From Tuctoria greenei (lineage: Eukaryota > Streptophyta > Magnoliopsida > Poales > Poaceae), in the NCBI GenBank assembly GCA_036927565.1, contig JAYESD010000005.1:94094301-94158300 (forward strand): a stretch of 64,000 nucleotides of DNA. Reading direction: 5' to 3'. The translations under genes were made by a program, and so were the position numbers. Below the pieces are notes generated by a model. It made no database searches. It saw only the letters and a list, made by a program, of their open reading frames with translations, and was not told the DNA's origin. Shown piece by piece: positions 21,188 through 33,736 of this stretch. Every line of letters starts with the position of its first letter. Within the stretch, counting starts at the first letter, position 1.

Positions 21188-22009
21188 CAGTGCTATCCTA
21201 AACGGTAAACATTGTTTAAATGGTGGAGACCTGTTTACCATTTAGATGGTTTAGACGGTATTTAAACGGGGTTTAAACGGACTAAACGCTATGTATTGTA
21301 GCATCAAGAGAAAACATTTGTACTGCAATGCTCCATCACATATGTTCATATCAAGTTGAGAGTCATGTTTGCAAACAGAAAACAATTTAACTTCAACACC
21401 ATATAAAGATTAAAGAGACAATCATAATACTTCACCGCCACATAATATTCAAATTGTGAAAAATAGGGCATCTAGCAAGCTAAACAAATATTTTAACCTC
21501 ATCTACTAATGATTGTTTTATTATACTTTTGTAAAAAAACTTGCTAAGTTCACAAATCAACCCTAGCTAGATCGAGCACCGGGGCAAATCAACCATTATC
21601 TGTGCGGCATCAGATCTTGTCAGTGCGGCACGCGAATGGTCGTTGATCTGCGCACAGAAGGCAGCTCAACGGCGGTGCTCGGGCTGGGGGCGCGGGGGTG
21701 GAGTGGGGCAACTAACACCAACTCGGTTCATTGGACGCCGCCAATTTGCCGCGGGCGGCACACAACGAAGGCAACAACACGTCGTAATGGGCGCAGAAAC
21801 AAGATAGGATCTGATTCTAACCGTACATTGGCTTCACGTAAACGGGTCGAAACAACGTTTAAACCTGACTCGAAATTGCTTTGTTTAGCCTATTTAGAAC
21901 GTTTAAACGCCAAACGGGTCAACTGTTTACAGACCCCATTTTAGGCCCTAACTATGTCGTACCTACTCGTTTGTCGTTTACTTGTTTAGGCTCATTTAGG
22001 ATAACACTG
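21188..22009. mobile_element. hAT-like non-autonomous DNA element, copy 2 (822 bp)
   Basis: Ends CAGTGCTATCCTAAACGG and CATTTAGGATAACACTG. The flanking 8 bp are CTTTGATG (21180-21187) and CTTTCATG (22010-22017), an 8-bp duplication with one mismatch, as expected for hAT. It shares its subterminal body with copy 1. A GC-rich insert (about 21600-21800) is not in copy 1. No transposase seen. Confidence 0.75.
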
Positions 22010-22017
22010 CTTTCATG

Positions 22018-22872
22018 TTCACTTCTTGCTCCAACAAGATGGTGGTGCCTACTGTGAGTTGGAGCATAGGATTTGGGAGGAGAGTAAGTGGCACTAGTCT
22101 CCAGGAAGAAGCTCAAGCTTAACCATGTCTCCTTTGCTTTACCGATCAAGCAACAATCACTGATTCGCAAATCAAGACCTTCCTTTGATAGCCTTTCTAT
22201 CAAAATAGGTGCGTTTGTTGCCCAGTTCCTCATCCAAAACCCTCCAGATTGACTTCTTGCCTATCAACCAAAAAGCAACTTGTTTTGACCCTCAAAGTTT
22301 TTGCTTCGTTACTCATGTGCCTTAAGTCTGTCAATGACTACTTCCACAATCATTGTCTTCAAGTCAACAAAATGATCAATAGTAGATGTAATATAGAAAA
22401 ACTTCGAAGGCAAAGCACGAAGCAATTTCTTCACAATATAGCTTTCTTCAACCTTTCCACCAAGGCCATAGATCTTTGTGATGATAATCATCACATGTGT
22501 GGCAAAAATCATCTATGGAGTCCCCTTCATGCGAGTCAAATCAAGCTCGTTCTGAAAAGTTGTATCATTGCTTCCATCACATGTTCCTCACCCAAGAACA
22601 TGGTCTTCATCAAGTCCCAAGCGTCTTTCATCATCTCATTCATGGGAATCCGCATGAGAGTATCCTCGTTGACAGCTTGATAGATGGTTGCAAGAGTCAT
22701 TTGGTCTTACCTTGCATCATCGCTACCTTTTGTATCCAAAGCTTCCCACACCTCCTGTACCTTTAAAGAAGTTTTCATCTTTATTGCCCACGCTATATAA
22801 TTGGTCTTTGTTAGTAGCGATTACTATTGTAACACTTGGTTTGGTTTCTTCTCCATGACTCTGGTACCAATT
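22018..22872 (-). pseudogene. Ty1/copia gag fragment with primer site
   Basis: Minus-strand UBN2-type Gag remains: WAIKMKTSLKVQEVWEAL near 22790, LGEEHVMEAMIQLF, and VKKLLRALPSKFFYI near 22420. Stops and frame changes break it. A primer-like TGGTACCAGAG lies at about 22855-22867 on the minus strand, with an LTR-like start (ATTGGAATTTCGGTG) beyond it. The rest of the element is missing. Confidence 0.65.
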
Positions 22873-23732
22873 ATTGGAATTTCGGTGTACTAGACACCAA
22901 AAATCCATCTCTTCTCCCTGGAGATCTCCAGAAGTAGCAGAACGCCCCTCCTGGGAGCTGCAACTTGCGTCAACTCGTAGCTATTAGAAACAGATGGATT
23001 ACAGGGACTTGAAGGTGATCAAGGATTACAGGGACTTGAAGCTGTTAGAAACAGATGGATTACAACAACCGGTTTAGATTTGTTGGGCTGGATTCTAGCG
23101 GCCTAGGCCCAACCCACTCGACTCCTTCCTCAGCTGTCATGAAATTCATCACCGCTATGCCCCGCCACTACACCTCGCTCTGCATGCTGCACCACGCCAC
23201 GCCCCACCGCGTCATGCCCCACCACCACCCGCTCTCTGGCCGCTTCACTGTACCTAGCTTCCCTGCTGCCCACACTTCGCTCCACAAGATCGTCCCTCGC
23301 CAACCCCGAACAACCTTTCCCAAAGCCCCCAACCAAACACGCTTCCACCCTTGCCCCCCTCTCGAAAAGTTGAGGATGGTTTCCCTCAGGAGGACAGGAC
23401 AAGCTCAAAGTCGACTGGAGACCGACCAGCAAGGGATCGTCAACATTGGGACGTGAGTAGAGGACGCAGATTCGAAGATCAGACGCTCTCATGCTTCAAC
23501 TCGTCGGTACATCACCCTTCCTCTTCAGTTGATGCTCTTTTCTCCTCGCGGTTTTCCGTCGCTTCACCTTCCATATTAGGGAAGATTCTGTAGGGTGGGC
23601 TATCCACTCGGTTCAGGGGTTCACCAGGTGGTTTTCATTTTTGTTGGATCAAGGATCGCCATTACCATTTCTTGGTGGTGTCCAAAGATGTTGGTGGTCC
23701 ACTCCCTGAGGAGAGTGACCATAAACTCTTTT
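22873..23732. other. LTR remnant and unassigned sequence flanking copia element A
   Basis: 22873 to about 23060 is an LTR-like remnant with a short direct repeat (ATTACAGGGACTTGAAG twice near 23000-23042). 23060-23732 has no recognisable gene. It is the left half of a sequence that continues at 45581 once element A is removed. Confidence 0.4.
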
Positions 23733-23891
23733 AAATGGAAGGGAAAAGATTAATTCCATTAAACAGCCAAGGGGTACATATATATGGGTACAAAACTTAA
23801 GGGCCAAGGAACCCTAACTTGGGGGCCAAGGAGCCTAACAAAAAAGGACTAAACTACCCCTATAGTACCCTAATACAAGTGCAGTCTAACA
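23733..23891 (-). repeat. Element A 3' LTR
   Basis: 159 bp. Minus strand starts TGTTAGACTGCACTTG. Followed internally by a G-rich purine tract. Confidence 0.88.
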
Positions 23892-24943
23892 CCCCCCGCA
23901 GTCCCAACATCTAGCCACGGTAGATGTTGAGACTGGACCGAAACTCGGTGAACACCGTCGAAGGAGTCCCTTCGTGAAGATATCGGCGAACTGCGAGAAC
24001 GTCGGAATGTGCAGGACTCGCACCTCCCCGAGAGCCACCCGCTCGCGAACGAAGTGAAGATCAATTTTCGTGTGCTGATGCTGCACCGGGTTGGTGGAGA
24101 GGTAGACGGCGCTGACGTTGTCGCAGTAGACCAACGTACTCCGGGCGAGGGGGGAGTGGAGCTCCTGAAGCAACTGCTGAAGCCAGGAGGACTCGGCCAC
24201 GCCGTTGGCCACGGCGCGGTACTCCGCCTCGGCACTCAAGCGGGACACCACAAGCTGCCGCTTCGAGGACCAGGAGACGAGGTTGCCACCCAAGAAGACA
24301 GCGTAGCCGGAGGTGGACCGGCGGGTGTCCGAGCAACCCACCCAGTCAGCGTCGGTGTAGACGACCAGCTCGGAGGCAGAGTCGCGCCGCAGAAGAAGGC
24401 CGTAGTCGTGGGTGCCACGCGGGTACCGAAGGATCCGCTTCACCGCCGTGAGATGCGGCTCCCGCGGATCATGCATGTGGAGACACACCTGCTGAACCGC
24501 GTAGGAGATGTCCGGCCTGGTGAAGGTGAGGTACTGCAGGACACATGCAAGAGGTGGGGTCGGCGATCGGGGCGCCGTCGGCCCAAGACACCTTCGCCTG
24601 GGTGTCCACAGGAGTGGAGCACGGCTTGCAGTCAGCCATGCCCGCTCGCTCGAGGATATCCAGGCAGTACTGGCGCTGTTGGAGGAACAGAGCGCCCGGG
24701 CGGTGCTCGACCGCAACGCCCAGGAAGTGGTGGAGCTGGCCGAGATCCTTCATCGCGAACTCGTGCTGCAGGGCGGAGATCGTGCGTTGAAGAAGAGTCG
24801 GGATGGACGCCATGAGGACAATATTGTCCACGTACAGGAGGAGGTAGACAGTGTCACCCTCACGCTTGTAGACGAAGAGCGAGGTGTACGACTTGGCCCC
24901 GACGAAGCCGAGCGAGGCCAGGAAGGAGGCGAACCGACTATAC
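23892..24943 (-). pseudogene. Element A RT C-terminus and RNase H
   Basis: Copia RT end (VDNIVLMAS at the YVDD position, then KDLGQLHHFLGVAVE) and RNase H (VVYTDADWVGCSD, SRLSAEAEYRAVA, KIDLHFVRERV, QFADIFTKGL). A frameshift divides it near 24550. The RT box reads VDN instead of VDD. It joins in frame, after removing element B and one copy of the TATAC duplication, to the RT N-terminus at 41914. Confidence 0.85.
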
Positions 24944-25512
24944 TGTTGGAAATCCGGCGTATTAAACCCCCCTGGAACAGATCTGTCCGAACAGATTAGA
25001 TCTGTACAGGTTATTTCGCCCTGGTGAAGTCGTGCAGCAGACCAGAGAGGTGCGAGATCGGTTCTGCCCCTGTTCTTGCGATCAGAACAGAGCAGAGGAA
25101 CGCGGGGAAGATTAGGCGGCTCTGGTGCTGATCTAGACGAGATCAGAGAAACCAGAGACGAATTGTTTGTCTAGACAAGGTGGAGAACTTGTCTAGACGT
25201 TCTGCAGCCGTGAGGGCCTTTAGTTCTGGGTGGAAGAGTTTTTTTGAATACTAGTTTCGGTACAGCAGGGGAGGGGTGCACCCCTGTTTATATAGGGGTC
25301 GACTGGGAGAGTCCCAGTGCCTTACAACTCGATCTCTAATTTAAAAAACAGGACTCCTAATAGATTACTTCCTAATCTATATCTCTAAGAATATATTCAA
25401 AACGGGAGGAAATCTTCTAGAAAGATTATGGTTGCACCCTCTTGGTGCGCACGGGCCCCCTGGTGGGCCACAAGGCTGTCGTACCAGGGGCCAGGCCCAG
25501 GGTCACACGACA
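24944..25512 (-). repeat. Element B 3' LTR
   Basis: 569 bp, plus-strand ends TGTTGGAAATCC and CACACGACA. Partner of 41340-41908. Confidence 0.9.
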
Positions 25513-25526
25513 TTCTCCTCCTGACC

Positions 25527-26912
25527 CTAGACCTGCAATATATCCAGAACACCAATTCTTCTCCCCATCTCGACGAACTTATGTCTTCCAAGCACCTTGG
25601 TCAAGATGTCCGCCATCTGGTCCTTCGTAGAGATTTGCTCAAGCACTATAACACCACTGTCTACACACTCCCGTATGTAGTGATATTTGGTGTCGATGTG
25701 CTTGCTCCTGTCATGGTGTACCAGATTTTTGCTCAAGTCTATGACAGACTTGTTGTCAACCCGTAGCACTGGCGTCTTCACCTTTTCAGCCAAGTCTTCC
25801 ATCAGCCGTGCCATCCATACACCTTGACATGCCCCTTGAGCTGCTGCAATATATTCTGCTTCACACGAGGACAAGGCCACCACCTTCTGCTTGTTGGACT
25901 GCCACGAAACGGGGTTGTTTCCTAGACAAAACAGCACCCCGCTTGTGCTCTTGCGGTCCTCCACGTCTCCCGCATAGTCGCTATCCGAGTAGCCAATCAA
26001 CTCCATATTGCCTCCCTTTGGATAGAAAACTCCGAAGTGGATCGTACCCGCTATATAGCGTACGATGCGCTTGACTGCAACGTAGTGTTCTTCCCTTGGT
26101 TCCTCCAAGAACCGACTCACGTACCCAACCAAGTAGGCGAGGTCGGGGCGTGTGTTCACCAAATATCGCAGCCCTCCCACCAAACTCCTGTAATTTGTTG
26201 CGTGCACCAACGGACTGTCACTTGTCTTGTAAAGCTTCAGGCCTTGCTCCATGGGGAATGCACAAGGGTTGCACTCCTCCAGGCCAGCTTTTGAGACAAG
26301 CTTAAAAGCGTAGGCCGCCTGCCCAACACTTATCCCTGCTTCAGACTGCCGCACCTCCAGGCCAAGATAATACGACAAGAGGCCCAAGTCGCTTATCTTG
26401 AACCGCTTCATCATCTCCTCCTTGAACTTCTTGATATCGCCCCCTCCTGTGATCACGAGATCGTCGACGTACACGTCGACGATGAGCTTCTCCTCTCCAG
26501 CTCCACGGAAGTAAATCCCGTGCTCGCTTGTACTCTTCTGGAAACCAAGCGATAGCAAGCTATCGTTGAGCTTGGCATTCCAGGCCCTGGGCGCTTGACG
26601 AAGTCCGTACAAAGCCTTCTTGAGTCGGTACACCTTGTGTTCGGTTCCGTCGACGATGAAGCCAGCGGGCTGAGAGACGTACACCTCCTCCATCAGATCG
26701 CCTTTCGGGAAGGCGCTTTTCACATCCATGTGGTGTACCTCCCATCCCTTGTGCGCAGCTACTGCAAGGAGCAAGCGAACAGACTCGAGACGGGCTACAG
26801 GAGCGAATACCTCGTCAAAGTCTATTCCTTGCCGCTGGACATAGCCTTTAGCCACCAATCGAGCCTTGTGCTTCACCACCTCTCCATGCTCGTCCCTCTT
26901 CACCTTGAACAC
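25527..26912 (-). pseudogene. Element B reverse transcriptase / RNase H
   Basis: Open for 461 codons: RT start (VKHKARLVAKGYVQRQGIDF), RT box YVDD near residue 147, LRYLVNTRPDLAYLVGYVSR, RNase H YSDSDYAGD near residue 304, SSCEAEYIAAAQ, and the C-terminal TKDQMADILTK. It is separated from the integrase reading by a stop near 26957 just upstream of this ORF. The catalytic motifs look intact although the polyprotein is broken. Confidence 0.88.
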
Positions 26913-26957
26913 CCACTTGAGACCAATGGGCTTGTGTCCTGCAGGAAGATCAACAAG

Positions 26958-28429
26958 TTACCACGTCTTGTTCTCTTCTATGGACTCCATCTCCTCGAGC
27001 ATGGCCCGTCTCCAGCACGGGTGTTCCTCGGCATCGGCGAAGGACGTAGGCTCCTCTGCGGTGGTGAACATGAGCTCCTCCTCCTCCAGGCTCGGTGGGC
27101 GTGGCGCTCGCCCAAGAGGGGTGAGAGTTCCCAGCACGTTGCGCATCGTGCGGAACCGAAGTGCAACGTTGTCGTTGTGGTAGGTGTCGACGTTGCTGCC
27201 GACATCCGTCGGCGGCGTAGCGAAGCGGATGGGTCGTGGAGGCTGCTGGGGTTGACGAAGGTGCTGGCATCTTCAAAACTAGACCCTCCCGCTGCTGTTG
27301 ACCCCTGTGCGGGGCTGTCCCAGCTCTGCTCCGTGCTGGACAGACCCTGCAGGAGCCTACGGCGAGTCGCGGGGGGTGCTGGTCGCCTACCAGCAGCTCT
27401 GGTGTGCCGCGCCGGGGCCCCTGGGGTCTGGACAGACCCTCCTGCGCCCCTCCTGAGTGCTGCAGAGGTGCTGTTCGGCCCCTTCGAGCCCTGCAGCACC
27501 TCGCCAGGTGCTGGAACAGCAGGTTCAACAGGTGCTAAACCCATGGAGTCGACGTAGAATGCGTCGTAGTCCTCTTCTTCAGCTCCTTCACCCCAGTCCC
27601 ACTTGGCCGCCTCGTCGAATATCACGTCACGTGATATGTGTGTGCGCCCATCAGTCGGATTGTACATCCGGTAGCCCTTCGTCCCTGCAACATAGCCAAG
27701 AAACACCATCGGCGTACTCCGGTCTTCCAACTTTTTCAGGTGGGGGTTTGTATTTTTGACATGCCCCACACACCCAAAAGTTCGGAAGTAGTTGACGGTT
27801 GGTCGCTCCCCGTGCCAAGCTTCATATGGCATCTTCCCGTCGAGGCCGCGGGTGGGGGATCTATTTAAGATGTAGACAGCTGTCAGGACTGCCTCACCCC
27901 AAAAGAACCCGGGCATACCCTTCGCCTTCAACATGCTTCTCGCCATCCCGACCACCGTCTGGTTGCGCCGCTCCACAACCCCGTTTTGTTGCGGCGTGTA
28001 TGGGGCTGTGAGCTGACGATGTACGCCGTGCTGAGCGCAGTATTCGCCGAACTCCTGTGAGGTGAACTCCCCTCCGCGATCAGTACGAAGTAGCTTCAGC
28101 CTCCTCCCGGACTCTAATTCAGCTGTCGCTTGAAATTGCTGAATTAAGTCGGGCGCCTTGTCCTTGCTTGCTAGGAGATAGAGCCACATATAGCGGCTCA
28201 TGTCATCCACTAGCAACAAGAACATCTTGTTGCCGCCTGGAGTCGTCGGCATGATCGGCCCGCAGATGTCGCCGTGGACGAGGTCGAGCGCGCCCTCCGC
28301 GCGCCGACGAGCTTGCGTGGGGAAGCTGAAGCGCCTCTGCTTCTCGGCCAAGCAAGCCTCGCACAATTGATCAACATGATCAATTTGCGGAAGCCCGAGC
28401 ACCATCTCCTCCTTTGCCAGCTTCCGAAG
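26958..28429 (-). pseudogene. Element B integrase core and C-terminal region
   Basis: Starts at the C1 insertion point (KLAKEEMVLG) and runs through the zinc CxxC (CEACLAEKQ), the core (HGDICGP, LRTDRGGEF, APYTPQQNGVVERRNQ) and the copia GKxPYEAWHG region, then a Pro/Ala-rich linker to RT. The second catalytic box reads TDRGGEF. A frame change lies near 27240. The zinc domain N-terminal half is on the far side of C1 and C2. Confidence 0.85.
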
Positions 28430-28829
28430 TGTTAGTAGCTGGATTTTTACTCTCATTGAAGAGAGGATGACACTAGAGAGTTGGGGCAATTTTTCTTGTC
28501 TATTCCTCACACAATGTCATGTCAACCCAAGGGGTCGAGGCTACATATTTATAGCAGCCCAAGTGCAGCCAACCAGCCAAGCATATGCCTTCTTGCTAGT
28601 CCAAGATGCCATGCAAGGTGCTGTCCTAAAGATGCTAACAACCGTCCTAAAAGCAGTCAAGATGCTGCTGTCCTAACTGCTGTCCTAAAAGCAGTCAAGA
28701 TGTTGTCCTCTAGTCTAAGACGAGTACAACAAGGACCAAAGACCAAGGACTAAGGTACAACAAACTAAGGGCAAGGGTACAAGGGACTAGGGGACCAAAG
28801 ACCAAATGACTACAAGACTTATTCCATCA
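28430..28829 (-). repeat. C1 3' LTR
   Basis: 400 bp, plus-strand ends TGTTAGTAGCTGG and TATTCCATCA. Confidence 0.9.
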
Positions 28830-28837
28830 TTCTCCCC

Positions 28838-31800
28838 CTAAGTCTTGTACGTCGGCTTCTGGGAGGGTTGGACCATCCCGATCCTGGAGCAAAGTTCAAT
28901 GAACTTGAGCCTCCCAAGGGGCTTGGTGAGCAGGTCCGCAAGCTGGTCCTTGGTGTTGATGTAGATCGCCTTGATGCTGCCTTCCTCCAAGCAGCCTCGG
29001 ATGAAGTGGTACCTCACCCGGATGTGTTTGCTCCGTTCAAGGAAAACGAGGTTCTTTGCGAGGGCCAGAGCAGACACGTTGTCCACCCTGAGTTCCACCG
29101 CTCCAGTGTCTCTGCCGAGGAGATCACCAAGCAGTCGAACAAGCCAGAGCGCCTGAGTCGAAGCGGTGGAGGCCGCTATGTACTCGGCCTCGCAACTGGA
29201 CATGGCCACCACCTGCTGCTTGACCGACTGCCAGCTAACGAGGCACTTGCCGAAGAAGAAGAGGATCCCGCTCATGCTCTTGCTGGTGTCGATGTCGCCG
29301 GCGTGGTCGCTGTCGCTGTACCCGACAAGGTGTGCCTCACCAGGACACCTCGAGTAGTGGAGGCCGTGATCGAGAGTCCCCGCAACATAGCGGATGATCC
29401 TCTTCACAGCCTGCTGGTGCTCCATCGTCGGTCGCTGCAGTAACCGACTAACGTAGCCGACGGAGAATGCCAAGTCCGGCCGTGTGTGGGCGAGGTAGCG
29501 AAGAATCCCCACAAGACGTCGGTACTGTGTAGCATCCACCTCTTCCGCCGTGCTGTCGCGGCTCAACTTCAGCCTCTCCTCCATCGGAGTGAGGGCTGGA
29601 TTGCAGTTTGTGAGCCCAGCTAGCTCAACAATACGCCTGGCGTAGGCGGTCTGTCGAAGTGTGATCCCGGAGTCGGCCTGGTGCACCTCAATCCCTAGAT
29701 AGAAGGAGAGGGATCCCAGGTCACTCATCTGGAAGGTGGCTTTCATCTCTTCCTTGAACGCTGCCACCTCCGCATCCTTGGTGTCGGTGATCACCAAGTC
29801 GTCGACGTAGACACCCACCAGTAGGGTGTTTCCCCCATTGCCCCGCCGGTAGATGGCCGCCTCATGCGGGCATTGCCCGAAGCCCATCCTCTTGAGCGTG
29901 GAATCCAACTTGGCATTCCACGCCTGTGGTGTCTGCCGCAAGCCGTAGAGGGCCTTGCGCAGGCACAACACCTTGCCCTCCTTGCCAGGGAGCGCAAACC
30001 CCGGCGGCTGGTGTACGTAGACCTCCTCCTTCAAGTCGCCGTTGAGGAACGCCGACTTGACGTCCATGTGCTGGACACGCCAGCCTTCTTGGGCAGCCAG
30101 TGCAAGAAGGAGTCGCACGGATTCCATCCGTGCCACGGGGGCAAAGGCATCGTCGAAGTCGATCCCCTCCTGTTGCACGAAGCCGCGTGCCACCAAGCGA
30201 GCCTTGTGCTTGACGATGGCGCCGGCTTCATCCCTCTTCAACTTGAACACCCACTTAAGGGTGATCGCGCGGTGACCGCGAGGGAGGTCAGCAAGCTCCC
30301 AAGTGCGGTTCGTCTCAACCGCGTCCATCTCCGACTGCATCGCAGCACGCAATGCCGCGTGTTTCTCGGCCTCCGCGAAAGATCGAGGCTCGCCGTCGTC
30401 GCACGCAAGGTGCAACTGCGCCTCCGAATCTTGATCATCCAGATCGTGAGGGGCCAGTTCCGGCACCGGCTGGTCGCCGAGAATGTTCTCCATCTTGCGA
30501 TACCACAACTGCTCGCCGTCGTAGCACCTGTCGAGGCGCTCCTCATCGTGGGAGAGCGGAGTGACAAACTCCACTGGTCGTGCTCGACACAAGCTGGTGA
30601 CGGAGTGGACGTGGCCGGAGGGGTGGCCGTCGGTGCTGGAGTGCGTGGGGTCGCCGACTGAGGTGGACGCTCGGGGGCTGGGGTAGACACGCTCGGTGAA
30701 GAGGAGCTGCCTACTCCCCCAGCTCCCTTGAAGTAGACGTAGTCGACGACGAATTCGTCGTTCGTCGAGGTCGAACCGTCGTCCACCGCCTTGTCCCATG
30801 CCCATCCTCGCCCTTCGTTGAACACAACGTCGCGCGTCGTGCGCACACATTGTGTCTCTGGGTCGAGAATGCGGTAGGCCTTCGAGCCCTCTGCGTAGCC
30901 GATGAACACCCCGGGGGTGCTCCTGTCGTCGAGCTTGCCGATCTGGCCAAGCTCCTTAGCGAATGCGAGGCAGCCGAAGACCCGTAGGTGAGAGACCGCC
31001 GGCTTGCGCCCATACCAAGCCTCGTACGGCGTCCTGCCGTGGAGGGCCTTGGTGGGCGAGCGGTTGAGGATGTAGACGGCGGTCACCACCGCCTCTCCCC
31101 AAAAGACAGCCGGCATTCCCCTCTGCTTGAGGAGGGCCCGAGTCATCCCCACAACCGTCTGGTTGCGCCGCTCGACGACGCCGTTCTGCTGCGGGCTGTA
31201 GGGCGCGGAGTAGTGGCGCTGAACACCCTCATCCGCGCAATACGACGCGAATTCAGCCGCCGTGAATTCGCCGCCATTGCCGGTGTGCAGTATGCGCAGC
31301 TTGCGGCCGCACTCCGCCTCCGCAGTGGCCTGCGCACGCCTGATGGCGTTCGCAGCCTCTCCCTTGCTGCCAAGGACCACCACCCACATGTAGCGGGAGA
31401 GGTCGTCGACGAGCAGCAGGAAGTAGCGTCGTCCTCCGGGTGTAGCCGGTGTCACCGGGCCACACAAGTCCCCGTGAACGAGCTCGAGCCGCTCCTTGGC
31501 TCGAAAGCTCGACTGATGGGGAAAAGGAAGCCGCCTCTGCTTCGTCACCACGCAGACGTCGCAGAGCTGCTCCACGTGGTCAAGGCATGGCATGCCTCCC
31601 ACCATCTCCTTGGCACTGAGCTGCTTCAGGGCCTCGAAGTGAAGGTGCCCAAAGCGCTCGTGCCACTGCCATGCCTCGTCCTCCCGACGAGTGGCAAGGC
31701 AGACGGGCTGTGCTACCTGCACGTGAAGGACATAGAGTCGATTGGTGCCTCTAGTTACCTTGGCAAGAAGGCGACAATGGCAATCCCAAATCCTCATGAC

Positions 31801-33588
31801 TCCGTCCTTGATCTCCACGCGCGAACCACTCTCATCCAGCTGTCCCAAGCTGATGATGGAGTTTTGCAACGCGGGGATGTAGTAGACTCCGACGAGCAGC
31901 TTGTGCTCACCGGACTTAGCGCTGAGGAGGACGGAGCCAACACCCTTGATCTCCACGCCGGAGGCGTCACCAAACCTGACGGAGCCTCGGACATTGGGAT
32001 CAAGCTCGGCGAAGAACTCCCGTCGACCGATCATGTGATGGGTGGCGCCGGTGTCGAGGCACCACCCGTCAGTCTTGTCGTTGCTGGGGCCGTCGCCGAG
32101 GAGAGTGTGTGCTCTCGGCTCATCAAGATGAAAGAGAGTTGCTGCGGTCGATGCCGCTAGAGGTGGCTTGATGCTTCCATGTGCCATGAGCAAAGCTGGC
32201 TCCTCCTCCACCTGTGCGACGTGGGCCTCCTCCTCCACTTGTGCGACGTGGGCCAGACCACGTCGTGGCTGCCGACACTCCCTGGCCCAATGACCAAGCT
32301 TGCCACAGTTGTGGCAGGTGTTGTCTCGTGTCGGCTTGTGGTTGCCGACGGCACCGCCCTGGGCGCCTCCGCGGGCACGTCCTTGCGCCCCGGCCTGGGC
32401 GCCTCCGCGCCCCTTGCGCGGCTTGCCGCGCTTGCGGCCGCCTGTCAAGGAAGAGGACTCCCCCTTCTTCCGATCACCCTGGTCAGCCTCCCACTGCTCG
32501 CGAGTGAGATGAAGCTTCCCGCCAATGGTGATAGGCCCCGAGAGAGGTTGTGGTTCGTCGCTGTCGACGACCTTGAGGCGACCTATCGTCTCTTCGATCG
32601 ACATCGTGGAGAGGTCCAGCAGAGACTCGATCGATCGAGCGATCTGCTTGTACTTCTCGGGGATGCAACGAAAGAGCTTCTCGACAGCTCTCTCCTCGTC
32701 GTAGGTGTCGTCGCCGAACTGCTCCAACTTCTGCAACAAAGTGTTGAGACGGAGATAAAAGTCATCGACATCCTCACCTGGCTTAAAGGCCAGGTTCTCC
32801 CACTCCTTGCGAAGCGCCTGCAGCGTGGTCTTGCGGGCGCGGTCGCTGCCGATGCGTGCCGCAGCGATGGCGTCCCAAGCCTCCTTAGCAGTCCGCTTCT
32901 TGGAAAGCGAGAACTGCATCTCGGGCGGGACTGCAGCAATGAGGGCATCCAGCGCCCGTCGATCCTCGTAGTAGTCGACGTCGCCGTACCGAACTGCTTC
33001 CCACATGTGTCGCACCTGAAGCCGCACCCTCATCACCGCAGCCCACTCGACATAGTTGGTCTTGGTGAGGGTAGGCCAGCCACCGCCGGGACCGACATCC
33101 CTGACAATGGCCTGGACCCCATGGTGTCCATGATACCGATCTGGGGAGGGAGAACCGCGCTGCCTGTAACGGCCGCGTTCTCCGTCGACTCCGCCGCCGC
33201 CGCCGGGAGCGCCACCGGCACGTCCGCGTCGGCCTGGGCTACGGCTATCACGCCCATGGGGACGCGCGGCTACTCGATGCATCTCCTGTGCTCGCGCCAC
33301 TTCCCTTGCCATCCTGAGCTCATCGTCGACGCCGCCGTCAACAGAGCCGCTGGAGCTACTGCCGCGCAGAGCCTCCAGCTCTGCTGCCGCTACACGCGCT
33401 GCAGCCGCCGCCGCCGCCGCTGCTTCCACTTCCGCCCTCGCTGCTGCCAGTTCCGCCGCCATCAACCTTGCCGCTAGTGTCGCCGTCGCCGCAGCCTCTG
33501 CCGCCGCTCGCTTGCGCTCCTCCGCTGCGGCGACCTCCGTCTGCCGCGCGCTCGAGGCGACCGAACGCTGAGACTGTCCGTCGGACAT
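28838..33588 (-). pseudogene. C1 gag-pol polyprotein, frameshifted
   Basis: Same order as C2: Ala-rich N-terminus, UBN2 Gag, CCHC knuckle (CHNCGKLGHWAREC), protease (DTGATHHM), integrase, RT (YVDD), RNase H. Compared with C2, one base is missing in the G run at about 30576 (CACTGGTCG against CACTGGGTCG), shifting the frame between integrase and RT; two overlapping ORFs result (30238-33588 and 28838-30850). The second integrase catalytic box reads HTGNGGEF near 31280, so the catalytic Asp is Gly. C1 cannot make a working polyprotein or integrase. Confidence 0.9.
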
Positions 33589-33736
33589 CGCGCACTAGTG
33601 GGGAGCTGGTGTGTGGGGAAGAGGGATGAGCTGGGGCAGCTGGTGTTCCTGCTACCGGTTGCGGACAGAGAGAGGCGTGGGAAGGAGATGAGCAAGAGAT
33701 GTTTAGGCTACAGGATAGAACGGCTCTGATACCAAG

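Noticed and set aside
23130..24999. Long plus-strand ORFs opposite copia RT and leader regions (also 30988-32160, 37098-38270, 38289-39578)
   Set aside because: They are antisense shadows of GC-rich gag-pol genes; no protein family is visible and they repeat in C1 and C2 only because the genes do.
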